Positions 6,541 to 7,685 of a DNA stretch of 7,685 nucleotides are shown here, in pieces. Source of the stretch: JAFAVN01 sp036378375 (GTDB lineage Bacteria; Verrucomicrobiota; Verrucomicrobiia; Chthoniobacterales; JAFAMB01). The DNA lies in assembly GCA_036378375.1 (NCBI GenBank), contig DASUWQ010000510.1, forward strand, positions 1-7,685, in the 5' to 3' direction. The notes under the pieces were generated by a model. It searched no databases and was not told where the DNA came from. It saw only the letters and a program-made list of their open reading frames with translations. The translations under genes were made by a program, and so were the position numbers. How positions within the stretch are numbered: the stretch's first letter is position 1; every line of letters begins with the position of its first letter.

Positions 6541-6849
6541 ATGGCGTTGCAGAGAGTTTGCCGAATTTCTGAGCTGGGTCCCGGTGAAGTGAGACGGATA
6601 GACAATCCACCGATCGCGGTATTTAACGTGGAGGGAGCGTTATTTGCCATTAGCGATGTTTGTACGCACGCCGAGGCATCATTGTCGGAGGGGCACGTTG
6701 ACGGACAGACGGTGGAGTGCCCCTTGCACGGTGCTTGTTTTGATCTGCGGACCGGAGAAGCTTTGACACCGCCAGCAACAGAGCCGGTGCAGACCTTTGG
6801 GGTGGTCCTGCAGGACGACCACGTTTTCGTTCAGGTGGAGCCGGGTTGA
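6541..6849 (+). CDS. Rieske [2Fe-2S] ferredoxin, ring-hydroxylating-dioxygenase type
   Basis: This soluble electron-transfer protein of about 102 residues is nearly all one Rieske domain. The cluster ligands are visible as C-T-H (Cys41, His43, within SDVCTHAEASLSEG) and C-P-L-H (Cys60, His63, within VECPLHGACFDLRTG). Size and motif spacing match ferredoxins of the BphA3/NagAb type that pass electrons from a reductase to an aromatic-ring oxygenase, and also the small NirD-like proteins. No oxygenase, ferredoxin reductase or nitrite reductase gene is in the window, so its partner is unknown and it seems to be a single-gene unit. A TTG nine bases upstream would add three residues (M/L-K-K) but is too close to AGGAGG. 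The gene is separated from the K+ channel by the 6299-6460 element, so co-transcription is doubtful. Confidence 0.9.
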   Translation: MALQRVCRISELGPGEVRRIDNPPIAVFNVEGALFAISDVCTHAEASLSEGHVDGQTVECPLHGACFDLRTGEALTPPATEPVQTFGVVLQDDHVFVQVEPG

Positions 6850-6858
6850 GTCTCGGCA

Positions 6859-6935
6859 GGGATGAGTTCCCGCTCATCCGGGGCAGTTGGGGGATTCGTT
6901 CCCCTAGCAGGGGGATGAGCGAGAATTCATCCCTC
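6859..6935. repeat. three tandem stem-loops with GGGATGAG words
   Basis: GGATGAG (6860-6866) pairs with CTCATCC (6873-6879). GGGGA (6890-6894) pairs with TCCCC (6900-6904). GGGATGA (6912-6918) pairs with TCATCCC (6927-6933), extendable by a wobble and a G-C pair. The first and third share the GGGATGAG word at 6859-6866 and 6912-6919, so one may be a copy of the other. The set lies ten bases after the ferredoxin stop and may form its 3' end; no T run follows on the plus strand. Confidence 0.55.
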
Positions 6936-6936
6936 C

Positions 6937-6972
6937 AAAAAAAAGCAGCAGCCTCGAAAGTTTTCGAGGCTG
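6937..6972 (-). terminator. intrinsic terminator of the phosphoesterase gene
   Basis: Read on the minus strand, an 11-bp perfect stem (CAGCCTCGAAA at 6949-6959 pairing with 6962-6972) with a 2-base gap is followed after four bases by eight T residues (A8 at 6937-6944 on the plus strand). It lies about 30 bases past the TAG stop at 7002, the expected place. The plus strand has no T run after the stem, so it serves mainly the minus strand. Confidence 0.85.
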
Positions 6973-7001
6973 GCTACCTTCAATCTGTCCTCGATAGAAA
7001 A

Positions 7002-7685
7002 CTAACTGCCGGCGTTCGCTCCGGTAGACGCGCGGAGCAGCAACTGTTGCCGGTTCTGGCGCAGGTCGACTCCGGTGCGCTGCGTGGGATAAGGTGCTGA
7101 TCCTTTCAGTCCCTCCCAGACGATCCGATTGAACTTCTCAACGTTCCCTAAATGATCCTCAACGCTGAAATCGAATCCTTTGGTTTTTGATGCCCAATAC
7201 GCAGCATCGTGAGTGGGTCGTGGGGTCGCTTTACTGGCGTAGGCGCCACTTGGGATTGGTAACGTCGTATTCTTCAGGTAATCAGAGGCGATCGCTTTGA
7301 AATCCCAATGCTTTTGCGAGAGATCGAAAAGATCACTCATCGGCGCTGCTGTGGCAGTGCGAACATTCAAGTGATCCGTCCCCAGAATATCCTCGATCGT
7401 TCTCAGAAGATTAACCGTGGTATAGGGCGTCGAAACTACGGCGCCGTGTTTAACGTAAGGACCGGCGACGAAGAAGATCGAACGGTGGGCGTCGACGTGG
7501 TCCGCCCCGTCCTGAGCATCATCCTCCAACCCGAACACCAACGTATCATCGGCGTACGGGCTTTTAGACAACGCTTCCACCAAGGCCCCTACGGCATAGT
7601 CATTATCGGCTTGCTGCAGTTCCACTGTGTTAACTCCATTCAGTGCCGTGCTGAAGTTACCCGTGTGATCATGCATCAAGCGGAC
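7002..7685 (-). CDS. phosphoesterase / alkaline-phosphatase-superfamily protein, C-terminal part
   Basis: The last 227 codons of a longer protein are present; the frame stays open to the window edge (V-R-L-M-H-D-H-T-G before the first clear motif), so the true start lies outside. The segment LMHDHTGNF, then ADNDYAVGALVEALSKSPYADDTLVF, the metal-ligand-like EDDAQDGADHVDAHRS, GPYVK and TTVNLLRTIEDILG follow the C-terminal half of PF04185-like phosphoesterases (acid phosphatase/phospholipase C relatives, often fused behind a YncE-like beta-propeller in environmental bacteria). Asp and His residues in EDDAQDGADHVDAHR fit the binuclear metal site of this superfamily. The tail after about residue 115 of the visible part is variable in the family. 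Such enzymes are normally exported, but the N-terminus is not visible. It ends with TAG followed by a strong terminator and is transcribed toward the ferredoxin gene. Confidence 0.85.
   Translation of the reverse strand, partial: VRLMHDHTGNFSTALNGVNTVELQQADNDYAVGALVEALSKSPYADDTLVFGLEDDAQDGADHVDAHRSIFFVAGPYVKHGAVVSTPYTTVNLLRTIEDILGTDHLNVRTATAAPMSDLFDLSQKHWDFKAIASDYLKNTTLPIPSGAYASKATPRPTHDAAYWASKTKGFDFSVEDHLGNVEKFNRIVWEGLKGSAPYPTQRTGVDLRQNRQQLLLRASTGANAGS

Noticed and set aside
6846..7100. Plus-strand frame after the ferredoxin
   Set aside because: It translates the stem-loops and terminator and then runs antisense to the phosphoesterase.

Overview
The window looks like a piece of chromosome from a Gram-negative soil or freshwater bacterium, with average base composition and long, repeat-rich gaps between genes. 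The outer-membrane TonB-dependent receptor proves a Gram-negative envelope. The mix of a large receptor, a KirBac potassium channel, a lone Rieske ferredoxin and dispersed palindromic spacers built on GCTCC/GGAGC and on CGAGGACGA units resembles Verrucomicrobiota (Chthoniobacterales type). That assignment is inference from general familiarity, not from a marker gene.

Layout: 1-415 is a gene-free leader with a nested palindromic repeat (68-225) and a probable regulator operator (284-337). A 981-residue TonB-dependent receptor (416-3361, +) follows. A 236-base convergent gap (3362-3597) unexpectedly holds a second copy of that operator. A MocR-type (GntR/aminotransferase fusion) regulator (3598-5079, -) has a third operator-like copy just upstream of its start. 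A 170-bp element with perfect 33-bp inverted arms (5152-5321) leads directly into an inward-rectifier K+ channel gene of the KirBac family (5324-6274, +). A second inverted-repeat element (6299-6460) with similar GAGGACGA tracts follows. Next come a small Rieske ferredoxin (6541-6849, +), a cluster of three stem-loops (6859-6935), an intrinsic terminator for the minus strand (6937-6972) and the C-terminal part of a phosphoesterase/alkaline-phosphatase-superfamily protein (7002-7685, -), which runs off the right edge.

How the parts work together: the most informative signal is that the three operator copies tie the receptor and the MocR regulator into one small regulon. The regulator probably senses PLP or a PLP-reactive amine or amino acid and controls both itself and import through the receptor. 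The copy in front of the regulator reads toward the K+ channel, so the channel may also be a target. The ferredoxin and the phosphoesterase show no visible link to this regulon. No tRNA, rRNA, CRISPR array, transposase or integrase gene was found.
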